Positions 63,962-64,000 of a stretch of DNA of 64,000 bases are shown here, piece by piece (within the stretch, counting starts at the first letter, position 1; each line of letters begins with the position of its first letter). Source of the stretch: Corynebacterium zhongnanshanii (GTDB taxonomy: Bacteria; Actinomycetota; Actinomycetes; Mycobacteriales; Mycobacteriaceae); NCBI RefSeq assembly GCF_014490575.1, contig NZ_CP061033.1:558001-622000 (forward strand), given 5' to 3'. The notes below the pieces were generated by a model. That model worked only from the letters and a program-made list of their open reading frames with translations. It ran no database searches and had not been told where the DNA came from. The position numbers and the translations under genes were made by a program.

Positions 63962-64000
63962 ATCCAAGCATAGCGAAAATGCTGAGCGTGTGGCTCCAGC

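Overview
The window reads as a chromosome segment of a Corynebacterium species (Mycobacteriales, high-GC Gram-positive). The evidence is gene content and order: a coproheme decarboxylase of the actinobacterial type, a CmrA-like mycolate reductase next to orn, a mycothiol-type DsbA-like protein, inositol-phosphate synthase, and runs of genes in the same order as the Mycobacterium tuberculosis blocks Rv2478c-Rv2465c, Rv2448c-Rv2440c and Rv2421c-Rv2413c. The species cannot be fixed from the sequence alone. No gene here marks a plasmid; this is core genome interrupted by small accessory patches.

Layout. 1-5.7 kb: a partial M20 amidohydrolase, small membrane proteins, tRNA-Leu, a Bcp peroxiredoxin, an AbrB-type membrane protein and a luciferase-like monooxygenase. 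5.8-10.3 kb: tRNA-Lys, an L,D-transpeptidase lipoprotein, a flavin reductase-like protein, tRNA-His, and the chdC-cmrA-orn operon on the minus strand. 10.5-15.9 kb: an accessory patch with a secreted SGNH hydrolase, a 356-bp MITE-like element with a 7-bp target duplication, unrecognised genes, a deleted IS3-family element, a small excisionase-like gene pair with its own promoter, and a phage endolysin pseudogene ending at tRNA-Arg. 16-27.8 kb: CopD-CtaG fusion, DnaA boxes plus ssb, ettA, thioesterase, a TauE-like exporter with truncated globin, pepN, a mycothiol-type DsbA-like protein and rpiB. 27.8-29.9 kb: a second copy of the excisionase-like gene and a complete IS481-family element inserted into the 3' end of tRNA-Gly. 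30-36.7 kb: a siderophore-interacting flavoprotein, tRNA-Pro, tig, clpP1-clpP2, clpX and a TetR-like regulator. 36.8-45.9 kb: mdh, an HSL-type esterase, valS-folC-DUF4233-ndk, and ino1 in an unexpected place. 46-54.6 kb: rne, rplU-rpmA-obgE, proB-proA. 54.6-64 kb: a YwiC-like protein, nadD-rsfS-gpgP-degV, comEA-comEC-holA and an ADP-ribosylglycohydrolase.

How the genes work together. Most are housekeeping: protein folding and turnover (tig, ClpP1P2-ClpX), translation and ribosome assembly (valS, rplU, rpmA, obgE, rsfS, ettA), RNA turnover (rne, orn), proline synthesis (proB, proA), NAD and folate metabolism (nadD, folC), redox and heme (bcp, chdC, globin, CtaG) and DNA metabolism or uptake (ssb, holA, comEA, comEC). 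Overlapping or abutting start and stop codons show tight coupling at cmrA/orn, globin/TauE, valS/folC, gpgP/degV, comEA/comEC and comEC/holA.

The most notable non-core signals are the IS481 insertion that rebuilds the tRNA-Gly end through a 15-bp duplication, the MITE-like element, the duplicated excisionase-like proteins with candidate operators, and a three-box DnaA cluster in front of ssb. I did not find a clear new defence, CRISPR or biosynthetic system.
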